Shown: positions 18,050 to 26,420 of the stretch, in pieces
How positions within the stretch are numbered: position 1 is the stretch's first letter
Layout of the letters: each line of letters opens with the position of its first letter
Origin: Pyxidicoccus trucidator
GTDB taxonomy: Bacteria; Myxococcota; Myxococcia; Myxococcales; Myxococcaceae
NCBI RefSeq assembly: GCF_010894435.1
Contig: NZ_JAAIXZ010000013.1
Span: forward strand, 132,214-196,213
Length of the DNA: 64,000 nt
Direction: 5' to 3'
Made by a program: the position numbers and the translations under genes
Notes under the pieces: model-generated
The model's database searches: none
What the model was told of the DNA's origin: nothing
The model's input: the letters and a program-made list of their open reading frames with translations, nothing else

Positions 18050-18460
18050 ATGGGACTCGCGGAGCGCAGGGCCGCCAAGAAGTTCGAGGACACGACGTAC
18101 CCGAAGCTCAAGCAGCAGGTCGACGCGGCGGCGCACTTCGAGGTGCCGCTGGACGTGAACTGGCAGAGCCTCGCCATCGACGGGGGCGCGGACCTCTACG
18201 AAGAGGGCTTCACCCAGGTGTACTTCACCCCGCTCATCGAGGCGTTCCAGGCCATCTGCATCGACGACATGGGGCGCGACGCGCTCAAGTCGAAGCTCAA
18301 GCGCGTCATCATCCGCAACACGGCGGGCGTCTACTACGCGAGCAGCATGGTGACGTTCGAGGACGGCGTGCTGACGCTGGACCATGAGCCCACCACCAAC
18401 GTCGGCGACGTGAGGGACCGTCGCGACAGCATCCAGAAGACGCTGGAAGCCGCGCTGTAG
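18050..18460 (+). CDS. Conserved small cytoplasmic protein of unknown function
   Basis: The 136-residue protein has no signal peptide or membrane span. Family is not recognised. It starts MGLAERRAAKKFEDTTYPKL after a strong ribosome site GAGGAGAG, and has regular mixed alpha/beta composition with VDVNW-, DGGADLYEEGF- and RVIIRNTAGVYYA-like segments. The frame is open to 17864, but the upstream part is Arg/Pro-rich shadow sequence. The gene is divergent from the histidine kinase with ~290 bp between starts, and its stop codon abuts the stop of the convergent nuclease gene. Confidence 0.75.
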   Translation: MGLAERRAAKKFEDTTYPKLKQQVDAAAHFEVPLDVNWQSLAIDGGADLYEEGFTQVYFTPLIEAFQAICIDDMGRDALKSKLKRVIIRNTAGVYYASSMVTFEDGVLTLDHEPTTNVGDVRDRRDSIQKTLEAAL

Positions 18461-18943
18461 TCAGCGCTGGCAGGGCACCGGCGCGCAGGCACCCCACACC
18501 CCTCGCCTCGCGCGCCGGGCCTCGGCCTCCAGCGACTCGAACTCCGCGCGCCGCGCGCTCCCCGCGGGCGGCACGTGCAGCACGCAGGCATGGCCCCGCT
18601 CCACCAGGAGCGTGTTCACCTCGCGCCCGTCCACGGACACGTAAGCGAGGAGCCGGCCAAAGCGGTCCTCGCACGCCTCACCGTAGGCCAGCGCCACCCG
18701 CCGTCCCTCCACGAGCCCGCGATTGAAGGCGTGGGCCTCCGGGCCGAAGCAGTCGCGGGTGCGCCCCGTGCTCTCGGGCGCATCAGCCAGCAGGTAGCGG
18801 ATGCGCTCGCCACTCTCGAGGAGGAGCGTGTCACCGTCGATGACCTCCGCCACCCGGCCCGTGTCCGGACCGCACGGGGTGCTGGCCTCTCCCCCGCAGG
18901 CCAGGAGCGCGGCGGCCAGCACGGCCGCGCTCACCGAGCGCAT
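18461..18943 (-). CDS. Thermonuclease (SNase) family lipoprotein
   Basis: A 160-residue staphylococcal-nuclease-like protein. The signal peptide ends in a lipobox (ALLACGG), so it is probably a lipoprotein. The nuclease core contains VIDGDTLLLESGERIRYLLADAPES, with catalytic Asp and Arg region, then CFGPEAHAFNRGLVEGRRV and EDRFGRLLAYVSVDG, where the second catalytic Glu/Arg lie. RRGVWGACAP closes the domain. The start codon overlaps the stop of the lamin-tail gene by 13 nt, so the two are translationally coupled. Extracellular DNA or RNA is the likely substrate. Confidence 0.87.
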   Translation of the reverse strand: MRSVSAAVLAAALLACGGEASTPCGPDTGRVAEVIDGDTLLLESGERIRYLLADAPESTGRTRDCFGPEAHAFNRGLVEGRRVALAYGEACEDRFGRLLAYVSVDGREVNTLLVERGHACVLHVPPAGSARRAEFESLEAEARRARRGVWGACAPVPCQR

Positions 18944-20769
18944 GGACGGTTCTCCACGCCCGGAGTGCCCCGGTCCCCCAGCCCATAGCGGACGCTGGTG
19001 GGAGCGGGACAGAAGCTCCCCGCCGCGTCATTCCGGGTGGCGTCACTCCGGGATGGGTCGACCTGCGAGGACACGCCCGGCACCGCCGCGGTCGTCCACG
19101 TCACGGCGTCCAGCAACCGCCCGTCCACCGCGAGCCGCAGCACGTGGTTGCCCGCGCTGTTCGCGAGGTTGAACGCGAACGTGCCGAGCACCGCCGGCAA
19201 CCCGCCATTGAGGGACACGTCCTCGCTGCGCGCGAGGACGGCACGGCCACCGGCCTTGAGGGACAGGCACAGCGCCGACATGAGCACCGCGCTGCTCCCA
19301 CTCCCGTTGGACAGGGTGACGCCGTTGAGGTCCACCTCGCGCAGGGCGAGCACCTCCACCCACTCGCCCGTGGCATCCGCCACCGCGCTCGGGTCGGCCA
19401 TGAACTCGGTGAGGACCAGCGAGCCCGCATCCGGCACCCTCGGCGCGCGGAGCTTCCCGGTCGACCTGTCGATGCAACCATTCACCGGAGTCCCCGCGTC
19501 CACGCCTGCATCCGCCGGGCCCGCATCCGGAACGCCCGCATCCAGCCGACCTCCATCCGGGGCCCCCGCATCCGGGACGCCACCGTCCGAGCCACCCACG
19601 CCACAAGCGCGGTTCGCACGGCCAGGAGTCCCCAGGTTGCCGCGCGTCCCATAGACCTCCGTGGCCCGACACCACGCCGCTCCCGAGTCATTGCGCTGCG
19701 CATCCGCCAGCAGCGCCGACACCTGCGTGGCCACGCCCTCCTCCGCCGGGCCGTACCCGGCGCCATCGATGAGGACGTCCCCCGCCTTCACCATCACCAC
19801 GCCGCCCGAGTTGCGCAGGTCCACACCGAAGGTGGCCACCGGCGCGGGCAACCAGCCGTTGACCGCCGCCTCGGTGCGGCGTGCCAGCACCGCATGCTCA
19901 CCCGCCGCGAGCGACACGCACGCCCCCGTCGCCACCTTCGTCCCCGCCGAGTCCGTGCCCACCGTCACCCCATTGAGGTCCACGGGCACGGTGGCCCGCA
20001 CCTCCACCCACTCGCCCAGCGTGTCGTCTCCGCGCGGGTTGGCCATCACCTCGGTGATGACCAGGTCTCCCGGCCGCGGGCGCACCACGGGCCTCGCGGA
20101 GGAAGCTCCCGCCGGCACACAGGACTCCGCGACACCCGCATCCGCGGTGGAAGACGGCGGAGGTGCTCCCGAATCACAGGGAGCATTCGCCGCACCGGGG
20201 CTCCCCCGGGGCTCATCCGCTCCGGCCCCGTCACACCAGCGCTCCGGGTCATCGTTGCCAGCGGAGTCGGGCACGAGCCGGCCGTCGTAGATGCGGGCCA
20301 CTCCACTCTTCGCGGGCGCGGTGAGGTGGACCTCGTCAACGTCCCGCTCCCCGCATCGCACGCCCAGCTTCCCACCCGTGTTGCCCAGCGCGCCAAGCGC
20401 CTCGCCATACGCATGGTCCATGTACGCGGGCAGCGGCCCCTCGCGCACGTCCCCCAGCACGAGGTAGCTCCCGGCCGCCACGGGCACGGAGCCGGTGAAG
20501 AGATAGGCCCGCTCCTGCGAGCCATCCACGCGGGCCGAATAGAGCGTGACTCCATGCAGGTCCACGGTGGTGCGCGTGGGGTTGTGAAGCTCGACGTACT
20601 CCTGCCCGGTGTCCGTCCCCACGGGGTCATTGAGGTACTCGGTGATGACCAGGTCTCCGGGCAGCAGCCCGGCGCACGCCGCGTCCACGCCCTCGTCCGG
20701 AGGTGCCCCTCCACAAGCCCACGCGCCGAGCAGCGCCACTCCACCCAGCCACCTTCCCCAGCCCCTCAT
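18931..20769 (-). CDS. Lipoprotein with three lamin-tail (LTD) domains and Asp-Ala-Gly linker repeats
   Basis: The 612-residue secreted protein starts with a signal peptide and probable lipobox (LLGAWACGG). Three lamin-tail-like immunoglobulin folds are visible, each opening with a similar strand: PGDLVITEYLNDPVGTDTG (~30), PGDLVITEVMANPRGDDTLG (~245) and AGSLVLTEFMADPSA (~445). Between the second and third is a low-complexity linker rich in PDAG/ADAG units. LTD domains occur in secreted bacterial nucleases and phosphatases, and this gene overlaps an SNase gene, which supports a joint surface role. I chose ATG 20769 (GAGGG 9 nt before it); the frame continues to 20847 inside a direct repeat. 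Confidence 0.82.
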   Translation of the reverse strand: MRGWGRWLGGVALLGAWACGGAPPDEGVDAACAGLLPGDLVITEYLNDPVGTDTGQEYVELHNPTRTTVDLHGVTLYSARVDGSQERAYLFTGSVPVAAGSYLVLGDVREGPLPAYMDHAYGEALGALGNTGGKLGVRCGERDVDEVHLTAPAKSGVARIYDGRLVPDSAGNDDPERWCDGAGADEPRGSPGAANAPCDSGAPPPSSTADAGVAESCVPAGASSARPVVRPRPGDLVITEVMANPRGDDTLGEWVEVRATVPVDLNGVTVGTDSAGTKVATGACVSLAAGEHAVLARRTEAAVNGWLPAPVATFGVDLRNSGGVVMVKAGDVLIDGAGYGPAEEGVATQVSALLADAQRNDSGAAWCRATEVYGTRGNLGTPGRANRACGVGGSDGGVPDAGAPDGGRLDAGVPDAGPADAGVDAGTPVNGCIDRSTGKLRAPRVPDAGSLVLTEFMADPSAVADATGEWVEVLALREVDLNGVTLSNGSGSSAVLMSALCLSLKAGGRAVLARSEDVSLNGGLPAVLGTFAFNLANSAGNHVLRLAVDGRLLDAVTWTTAAVPGVSSQVDPSRSDATRNDAAGSFCPAPTSVRYGLGDRGTPGVENRPCAR

Positions 20770-20771
20770 TT

Positions 20772-20908
20772 CGGCAACCCTCACGTTCAACTCCTCTGTC
20801 TCACAGCACTTCAGGACCGCGACTCCAGCTCCAGGTGAAAGCGGCAACCCTCACATTCAGTTCCTCTGGTTCACAGCGCGTCAGAACCGCGTCTCCAGCT
20901 CCAGGTGG
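20772..20908. repeat. Two imperfect ~67-bp direct repeats spanning the end of the HHH outer-membrane gene
   Basis: Units 20772-20838 and 20842-20908 have a 70-bp period and about ten mismatches. The second unit contains the last codons and stop of the outer-membrane protein gene. The first unit is a duplicate lying in the gap before the lamin-tail gene and includes a degenerate copy of those codons plus stop. Both share the segment TGAGGGTTGCCG, which in the first unit places GAGGG before the lamin-tail ATG. Confidence 0.85.
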
Positions 20909-23040
20909 AAGAGGTGGCGCGGCGGGTCGGGCGGTACACGGGCCACGCTCGCGTCCTTCAGGTCGAGCACCCACGCGTACCGCGCCCGCGCCGTCACCCT
21001 CTCGAAGGCGGCCCAGCCCGCGTCCACGGCGGCGCGCAGCTCCTGCCGGAGCCGGCGGCGCTCGGAAAGGTCCTCGTCCTTCCACACCACCCGGGCGCCC
21101 AGCTTCACGGACTCCGCGGGCCGCAGCCGCACGTCGAGCACGGCCTGTCCGTCATACCGGGGGCCCTCGGCGTCAGGCGCCTCCACGCGCGCGTGCCCGT
21201 ACTGCACCGCCACCGTCACGCCGTCGGCGACCTCGGACCGCACCCGGGCGACGACTCCGTACCGGCCGCTGGAGCACGGGCTCGTCCCTTCCTGGGAAGC
21301 GTCGACCTCCGCCTCCCCGGAGCACGCGCCCCCTGTTCCCAGCCCGGAGTCCCGCAGCTCCACCTGGAGCGACGGCTGGAACCGTGGCCACACGAGCCAG
21401 TCCGCCCGGGCGGAGGCGCGCAGGTGCGCCGTGCCCGCCGTCCCCGGCACCGCGCCATCGGCCGGCAGCGTCCACGCATCCACCTGCCCGCGAACCCGCC
21501 ACGCACCTTCCGCGCGCTGGAGATAACGCACGCGAGCGCCCAGCTCGTTGCGCACGCGCAGTCCCTCCAGCGTGTCCGGACCGGAAGTCGCACCGCTGTA
21601 GGGATTGGCGAAGTCGCGTCCGTAATAGCGCAGCGCCAGCTCCACCTCGTGCCGTGCGCCAGAGAGCACGGTGCGCTGGACGGCACCGAAGCCACCACCT
21701 CCGTCCGGAGCGACATCGAAGCTGCGCGTGCCCTCGAAGAAGAGGTCCACAGCGCCACGCCCCCAGGCCGCATCGAGCCCCACCGCGCCGAAGCCGCCAC
21801 CCGCCGGGTAGCGGGCACTCGGCTGGAAGTCGAGTCGCGCACCTTCGGGGCTCCACACCGGCCGCGCGGCCCAGCCCGTCACCCCGACCTGGGCACGCGG
21901 TGACAGGGACAGCGTCGCATTGCCGCCACCCGCCCACTCCTGGAAGACACCCGGCAGCGTGCGCGCCGTGAGCTTCTCCACCCGTGAGCCCGACAGCGGC
22001 ACCAGCACGTCCGGAGCCCGGCACCCACCACGCGAGTCCACACAGGCCGAGCGGTCCAGCACCGCATGACGCGCCAGCGAGCGGAGCTGGTACGAGCCGA
22101 AGCCCGTGAGCGACAGCTCCGCGCCAGTACCCACCGGCCCACGCACGGTGCCCACGAGCCCCCGGAAGCCCTCGTCCCAAGCGAAGTCCGGGGTGACGTC
22201 GGACAGCCGCTCCTCGGGCTCGCAGCCCGTGCCTCCCACGAGGCACTCCCGTTCCAGCGCTCCGGGCGGTCGCACGCCGTCATCGGGAAGGAAGCCCTCC
22301 GGCGACGGCAGCGCCGTGGTGTCCAGCGTGAGCCGCTGCCCGAAGCCCAGCCGGTACGTGCCCGCCAGCACGGAGGCGCGCTCACCCGTCCAGTGCGCGT
22401 AGAGCTTCGGCAGCAGCACCGCCGGACCGGGCGCCTCCACCACCAGGGCCCGCCGACGCTCATCCCTCTGAAGGGGCCCCAGTCTCCTGCGCGCGAGCGA
22501 GAGCAGTACTCCCGCCCGCATCCCGGCGAGTCCTCCCGCGCGAACCTGCAACGCCACGGGTGGCAGCAACGGGTCCGACGCGGCGAAGGCCATCAACAGC
22601 CTCGCATCACCAGAGAGCCCGGGCTCCCGCCGCACGAGGAACGACGCGAGCCTCCGCTCCTCTTCCTCCGTGAGTCCTCCCGGAGAATCGCTCCCCGCGG
22701 CACCTGAAGCCCTCGCGCGCCCATGCTTCGTGGCTCGCCCGCCAGCGTCCCGCCGCCGCATGCGAGCCCGCAGCAGCACATCCACGTCCGCGTACGTCAG
22801 CCCGGGCAGGCCATACAGCGTGGCGCGCGTCGCGAGCCTCGGGTCCACCCCGGCCCGCCGCAGCGCCAGCAGTGCCGCGAGCGTCTCACGGGAGATGGCG
22901 CCCTCTTCCGCCAGCGCGAGCAGGTCCAGCTCACCCGAGACTTCCGGCTCCACCTCATACGGCGCCGCATGCACGGGCAGCGCCCGGCACAGCCAGCACC
23001 CCAGCAACCACGGCAACCACAGTGAGAGGACACGGCGCAC
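20881..23040 (-). CDS. Helix-hairpin-helix plus beta-barrel outer-membrane protein
   Basis: The 719-residue protein has a signal peptide ending near residue 25. It then has a helix-hairpin-helix-like region (~35-95; TLAALLALRRAGVDPRLATR and LYGLPGLTYADVDVLL). After a charged linker, ~145-719 consists of alternating beta-strand sequence, with aromatic residues at strand ends and a terminal HLFHLELETRF that ends in Phe, the outer-membrane barrel signature. ComEA-like HHH plus barrel proteins of this size are known in Bacteroidota. Start is GTG at 23040. DNA contact at the outer membrane is a reasonable guess but unproven. It lies upstream of the lamin-tail/SNase pair on the same strand. Confidence 0.75.
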   Translation of the reverse strand: MRRVLSLWLPWLLGCWLCRALPVHAAPYEVEPEVSGELDLLALAEEGAISRETLAALLALRRAGVDPRLATRATLYGLPGLTYADVDVLLRARMRRRDAGGRATKHGRARASGAAGSDSPGGLTEEEERRLASFLVRREPGLSGDARLLMAFAASDPLLPPVALQVRAGGLAGMRAGVLLSLARRRLGPLQRDERRRALVVEAPGPAVLLPKLYAHWTGERASVLAGTYRLGFGQRLTLDTTALPSPEGFLPDDGVRPPGALERECLVGGTGCEPEERLSDVTPDFAWDEGFRGLVGTVRGPVGTGAELSLTGFGSYQLRSLARHAVLDRSACVDSRGGCRAPDVLVPLSGSRVEKLTARTLPGVFQEWAGGGNATLSLSPRAQVGVTGWAARPVWSPEGARLDFQPSARYPAGGGFGAVGLDAAWGRGAVDLFFEGTRSFDVAPDGGGGFGAVQRTVLSGARHEVELALRYYGRDFANPYSGATSGPDTLEGLRVRNELGARVRYLQRAEGAWRVRGQVDAWTLPADGAVPGTAGTAHLRASARADWLVWPRFQPSLQVELRDSGLGTGGACSGEAEVDASQEGTSPCSSGRYGVVARVRSEVADGVTVAVQYGHARVEAPDAEGPRYDGQAVLDVRLRPAESVKLGARVVWKDEDLSERRRLRQELRAAVDAGWAAFERVTARARYAWVLDLKDASVARVPPDPPRHLFHLELETRF

Positions 23041-23141
23041 GCCGCGCTCCGCTGCACATCCGAGACCACCGTTCCCTACAGCGTCACCACTCCGTCACTG
23101 CGTCTGAATCCCGGACCCATCGTCCAGGAGCCGGACAGGAC

Positions 23142-23339
23142 TCAGGCCCTCGCGGCTCGGGGGTCCACCCGCAGCAGCTCCTCGGCGACGGACTCCGCGG
23201 CCACGGCGCGGGCCTTCGCGGCGGCGTGGCGAAGCCGGGCTTCGTCACTGCCATCCAGCGCCGCCTGCGTCTGGCGCAGGTCGAAATCGGCGGTCAGCAG
23301 CAGTGCCGCCAGGTTCATCCGTTCCAGTTCCATCAGCAT
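23142..23339 (-). CDS. Possible small protein, 65 residues, unknown function
   Basis: A short frame with normal codon bias for this genome and mostly helical composition (MELERMNLAALLLTADFD followed by Ala/Arg/Glu-rich helices). GGAG sits 8 nt before the ATG; a second ATG lies three codons later. It is 100 bp upstream of the outer-membrane gene on the same strand. No family recognised, and it could be a chance frame. Confidence 0.45.
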   Translation of the reverse strand: MLMELERMNLAALLLTADFDLRQTQAALDGSDEARLRHAAAKARAVAAESVAEELLRVDPRAARA

Positions 23340-23560
23340 CCAGGAGACTCCGCGCTACGACCTGCCTCTCCAATAACCAGCAGCATGGCAGGGGGGCCCG
23401 ACGCCCTTTGGCCGGAGTCCCTGTGCAGACCCGGGGCCAGCCTCACAGGCCACCAGGCAGGCGCTCACGCCCCACCCTTCCCGGCATGTGGACCTGGGGA
23501 CGACTCCGAGTGGACGGGACGGACGCGTGGCCCCGTCCATGTATGCTGCCGCTCCGCTCC

Positions 23561-24334
23561 ATGGGCCACGTCCACATCGTCCGAGACTTCCCCTCCCCCC
23601 AGGAGGGCTTCCACCGCACCGTGCGCGTCTACACACCCGACGCCTACGACTCGATGCCGCACCACCGCTTCCCCGTGCTCTACATGCACGACGGACAGAA
23701 CGTCTTCGCCCACCCCGACTCGGCCCGCTTCGAGACGTGGTGCGCCAACGTCGCGCTGGAGCACGGAGTAGACGAGGGCCGCCTGGAGCCGTGGATCATC
23801 GTCGCGGTGGACTCGGGCGAGGGGCGGCTGCAGGAGTACTCGCCCTGGGACGAGCCCCGCAACCAGACGAAGGCGCGCGGCGAGGCCTACGGCCGCTTCC
23901 TGGTGCAGCACCTCAAGCCGCTGGTGGACCGCACCTACCGCACGCGCCCCGAGGCCGAGTGGACGGGCGCCATGGGCTCGTCGATGGGCGGGCTCATCTC
24001 CCTGTACCTCGGCTTTCGCTACCCGGACGTCTTCGGCCGCATCGGCGCGCTGTCGCCCACCGTCATGTGGGGCGAGGGGCGCCTGTTCGAGGAGTGGGCC
24101 ACTCACAGCCGCCACTGGACGCGCATCTACCTGGACGCCGGCGAGCAGGAGTTCATCCACACCGACGGCGTGCCCCTCAACTACGGCGAGGCCACGCGCG
24201 CCTTCTACGAGCACCTCAAGCACGTGGGCTACGCAGACCACGAGTTGTCCCTGGTGCTGGAGCCCGGGGGCGAGCACCACGAGCGCGACTGGCAGCGCCG
24301 CCTGCCCCAGGCGATGCAGTGGTTGCTGGGGTGA
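23561..24334 (+). CDS. Alpha/beta-hydrolase esterase (esterase D / enterochelin-esterase-like, PF00756)
   Basis: The 257-residue protein matches putative esterases: VYTPDAYDSMPHHRFPVLYMHDGQNVF near the N-terminus and the nucleophile elbow GAMGSSMGGLISLY with the catalytic Ser. LDAGEQEF holds a probable acid and LEPGGEHHERDWQRRLPQ the catalytic His. There is no signal peptide, so it is likely cytoplasmic. The start is placed at ATG 23561; ATG 23543 is an alternative. The following DUF2378 gene starts 8 nt after its stop, and its ribosome site overlaps the stop, so they form an operon. Confidence 0.87.
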   Translation: MGHVHIVRDFPSPQEGFHRTVRVYTPDAYDSMPHHRFPVLYMHDGQNVFAHPDSARFETWCANVALEHGVDEGRLEPWIIVAVDSGEGRLQEYSPWDEPRNQTKARGEAYGRFLVQHLKPLVDRTYRTRPEAEWTGAMGSSMGGLISLYLGFRYPDVFGRIGALSPTVMWGEGRLFEEWATHSRHWTRIYLDAGEQEFIHTDGVPLNYGEATRAFYEHLKHVGYADHELSLVLEPGGEHHERDWQRRLPQAMQWLLG

Positions 24335-24344
24335 GGCGCGCCGC

Positions 24345-24923
24345 GTGAAGCTCCGCAAGCCGGTGCCGCTCGAGCAGCGGCTCGTCTACGTGCAGGTGGT
24401 GGAGGGACTGCTCCAGCACGGGCTTCAGGGCAGGGTGTCGCCCCGGCTGAAGCAGCGGCTGCGGCAGGCGGGCATCGACCTGGACCGGCCCTTGCTGCCG
24501 GCCTACCCGGTGCCGCTGTGGATGCATTGCCTGTCCGTCATCGTCGAGGAGACGTACCCGGGCGTGCCCCGCGAGGAGGCCTTCCGCAAGCTGGCGGAGG
24601 CGCACGTGCAGGGCTACGGGCGCACCGTCATCGGCCGCGCGGTGTATGGCGTCATGCGGCTGCTCGGCACGCGCCGGCTGGTGCAGCGCCTGCCGCAGAC
24701 GCTGCACGCCACGGACAACTACACGGAGGTGGAGCTCGTCGAGCGCGGCCCCACCACCTATGAGATGCGGATGAACTCCGCGGTGGACTCTCCCGGCTAC
24801 GTGGAGGCGCTCTTCGAGTCCATGATGCGCGTGGGCGGCGCGGAGTCCCCGAAGGTGACGAAGACGCACGTGGACCCGGCCGCGCCGAGCACCACGTACC
24901 TGCTCACCTGGACCGAGCGCTGA
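24345..24923 (+). CDS. DUF2378 (TIGR02265) family protein
   Basis: This 192-residue protein has the features of the myxobacterial paralogous family TIGR02265/DUF2378. These are an LLQHGLQGRVSPRLKQRLRQAG opening, a central ETYPGVPREEAFRKLAEAHVQGYGRT helix region and a C-terminal beta part with YEMRMNSAVDSPGYVEALFESMM. Members are numerous in myxobacteria and have no known function. The start is GTG at 24345, with GAGG from the esterase stop region serving as ribosome site. Coupling to the esterase is likely. Confidence 0.88.
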   Translation: MKLRKPVPLEQRLVYVQVVEGLLQHGLQGRVSPRLKQRLRQAGIDLDRPLLPAYPVPLWMHCLSVIVEETYPGVPREEAFRKLAEAHVQGYGRTVIGRAVYGVMRLLGTRRLVQRLPQTLHATDNYTEVELVERGPTTYEMRMNSAVDSPGYVEALFESMMRVGGAESPKVTKTHVDPAAPSTTYLLTWTER

Positions 24924-24926
24924 GCC

Positions 24927-26093
24927 TCAGGCGGTGGCCTGGATGAAGCGCACCGCCTCGTGCATGGCGTCCAGGTCCGGGTGCCGGGTGAGGTACATCT
25001 CCTCGCCCATGAGGCTGTGGTAGACGGGCGGCAGGTCACCCTGGTGCTGGAGCAGCGAGGTGCCCAGCTTCTCCACAATCTGCTTGTGGTTGTGCTTGTA
25101 GCGGCGGCTCTTGCGGCGCGCGCTGTGACAGACATGGTAGCGCGGGGTGTAGCGAAAGTCCGCCACCGGGTCCCCCGTCACCACGCGCGCCCACAGCCGG
25201 TACACGTCGATGTCGCACGTGTAGTTCATCATGTCGGTGATGAAGCCGCCGGGCGGGCGGAGGTTGACCTCCAGCACGATGAAGCGGCCGTCGGGCAGGC
25301 GGAAGAACTCCAGGTGGAACCAGCGCTCGCGCAGGCCGCACGCGGCCACCACCTCGCGGCCCAGCACGTCGAGCGCGGGCGGAATCTCCTGGAGGCTCCA
25401 GAAGGAGATGTCGCGCTTCTCCAGCACCGTCTCCATGCCGCCGTCGCTGTACTGGTGGCTGAGGTTGAAGACGATGACGCCGTGCCGGTCCACGATTCCG
25501 TCGTAGGTGACGATGGTGCCGCGCACGAAGGGCTGGGCCACGTAGGAGGTGGGCAGCGGGTGGGCCAGGGCGTCGTCCACCTCCTTGTCGCTGGCCACCT
25601 TGAAGGTATGGGCGGCGCCCACGCCCACGTCGGGCTTGAGGACGAGCGGGTAGCCCACCTTGGCGGCGAACGTCTTCACCTGGGCGGCGTCGCGCACGCG
25701 GATGAGCTCCGGGTGGGGCACGCCGGCCGCGTGGAAGACCTCGGCCATGCCGGACTTGGAGCGCAGGCGGTGGATGTCCGCAGGCTGCAGGCCGGGCACG
25801 TGGAAGTCCTCGCGCAGGCGGGCCTCCACCTCCAGCCAGGACTCGTTGAGCGAGTCGATGCGGTGGATGCGCCCGTGCTTCCAGGTGAGGTAGCCGGCGG
25901 CGCGGACGAGCGCGTCCTCGTCGTTGAGGTTGGGGACGAGGAAGTACTCGCGCAGGGACTCGCGCAGCTCGGAGCGCAGCGAGTCATAGGGAGCATCGCC
26001 GATGCCCAGCACCGTGACGCCACGCTCGCGCAGGGCGGTGACGAAATGGAAGAACTGGGGCGGGAAGTGGGGGGAGATGAAGACGAAGTTCAT
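24927..26093 (-). CDS. ATP-grasp domain carboxylate-amine ligase-like protein
   Basis: The 388-residue protein begins MNFVFISPHFPPQFFHFVTA, a pre-ATP-grasp Rossmann domain. It is followed by KSGMAEVFHAAGVPHPE, YPLVLKPDVGVGAAHTFKV (ATP-binding Lys and glycine loop), YVAQPFVRGTIVTYDGIVD and the metal-binding FHLEFFRLPDGRFIVLEVNLRPPGGF, where Glu and Asn coordinate magnesium. ATP-grasp enzymes join a carboxylate to an amine or thiol. Substrate is unknown; no biosynthetic partner is adjacent. The frame continues to 26996 only as antisense of the next gene, so ATG 26093 is used. GAGGAG lies directly before it. Confidence 0.88.
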   Translation of the reverse strand: MNFVFISPHFPPQFFHFVTALRERGVTVLGIGDAPYDSLRSELRESLREYFLVPNLNDEDALVRAAGYLTWKHGRIHRIDSLNESWLEVEARLREDFHVPGLQPADIHRLRSKSGMAEVFHAAGVPHPELIRVRDAAQVKTFAAKVGYPLVLKPDVGVGAAHTFKVASDKEVDDALAHPLPTSYVAQPFVRGTIVTYDGIVDRHGVIVFNLSHQYSDGGMETVLEKRDISFWSLQEIPPALDVLGREVVAACGLRERWFHLEFFRLPDGRFIVLEVNLRPPGGFITDMMNYTCDIDVYRLWARVVTGDPVADFRYTPRYHVCHSARRKSRRYKHNHKQIVEKLGTSLLQHQGDLPPVYHSLMGEEMYLTRHPDLDAMHEAVRFIQATA

Positions 26094-26420
26094 GGCTCCT
26101 CGGGGCGGGTCCCGACGACGTTGACCATAGCGGCGCTCCGGGTCGAGGCCCACTTCCTTGCTCCCCCTCCAGACAGGTGTACGACATTGTCCCCCTACCC
26201 CGTGGAACCAGCCTGGAGGGCGCCCGGGAGAGAGGGAGCAGGCGGAGCCTCCAGGGTGGGGGATGGCCCATGAAATACGGGCACGACTACGCTCGCGGAC
26301 ACACGCAAAGCCGCGAGGTCCGTCACGAACCGCTTCACTGGAACCGCGACCCCACTCACCGCCCGGGGAATCGAAGCCTGCGCTGAAAGGCTCTCCGTCC
26401 ACCCCGCGGAGCTGTGGACG
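26094..26420. other. 327-bp divergent region containing the probable original 5' end of the muramidase gene
   Basis: The left part is the promoter region of the ATP-grasp gene. From 26325 to 26420, in frame with the muramidase gene, the translation NRFTGTATPLTARGIEACAE continues family-like sequence into that gene. No ATG, GTG or TTG exists in this stretch back to the TGA at about 26265. GAGG at 26315-26318 lies 6 nt before an ACG at 26325-26327, where an ATG would be expected. Confidence 0.6.

Noticed and set aside
19490..19590. CRISPR-like or tandem DNA repeat in the lamin-tail gene
   Set aside because: The GCATCC-rich repeats encode an in-frame Asp-Ala-Gly/Pro linker between lamin-tail domains, which is common in myxobacterial surface proteins.
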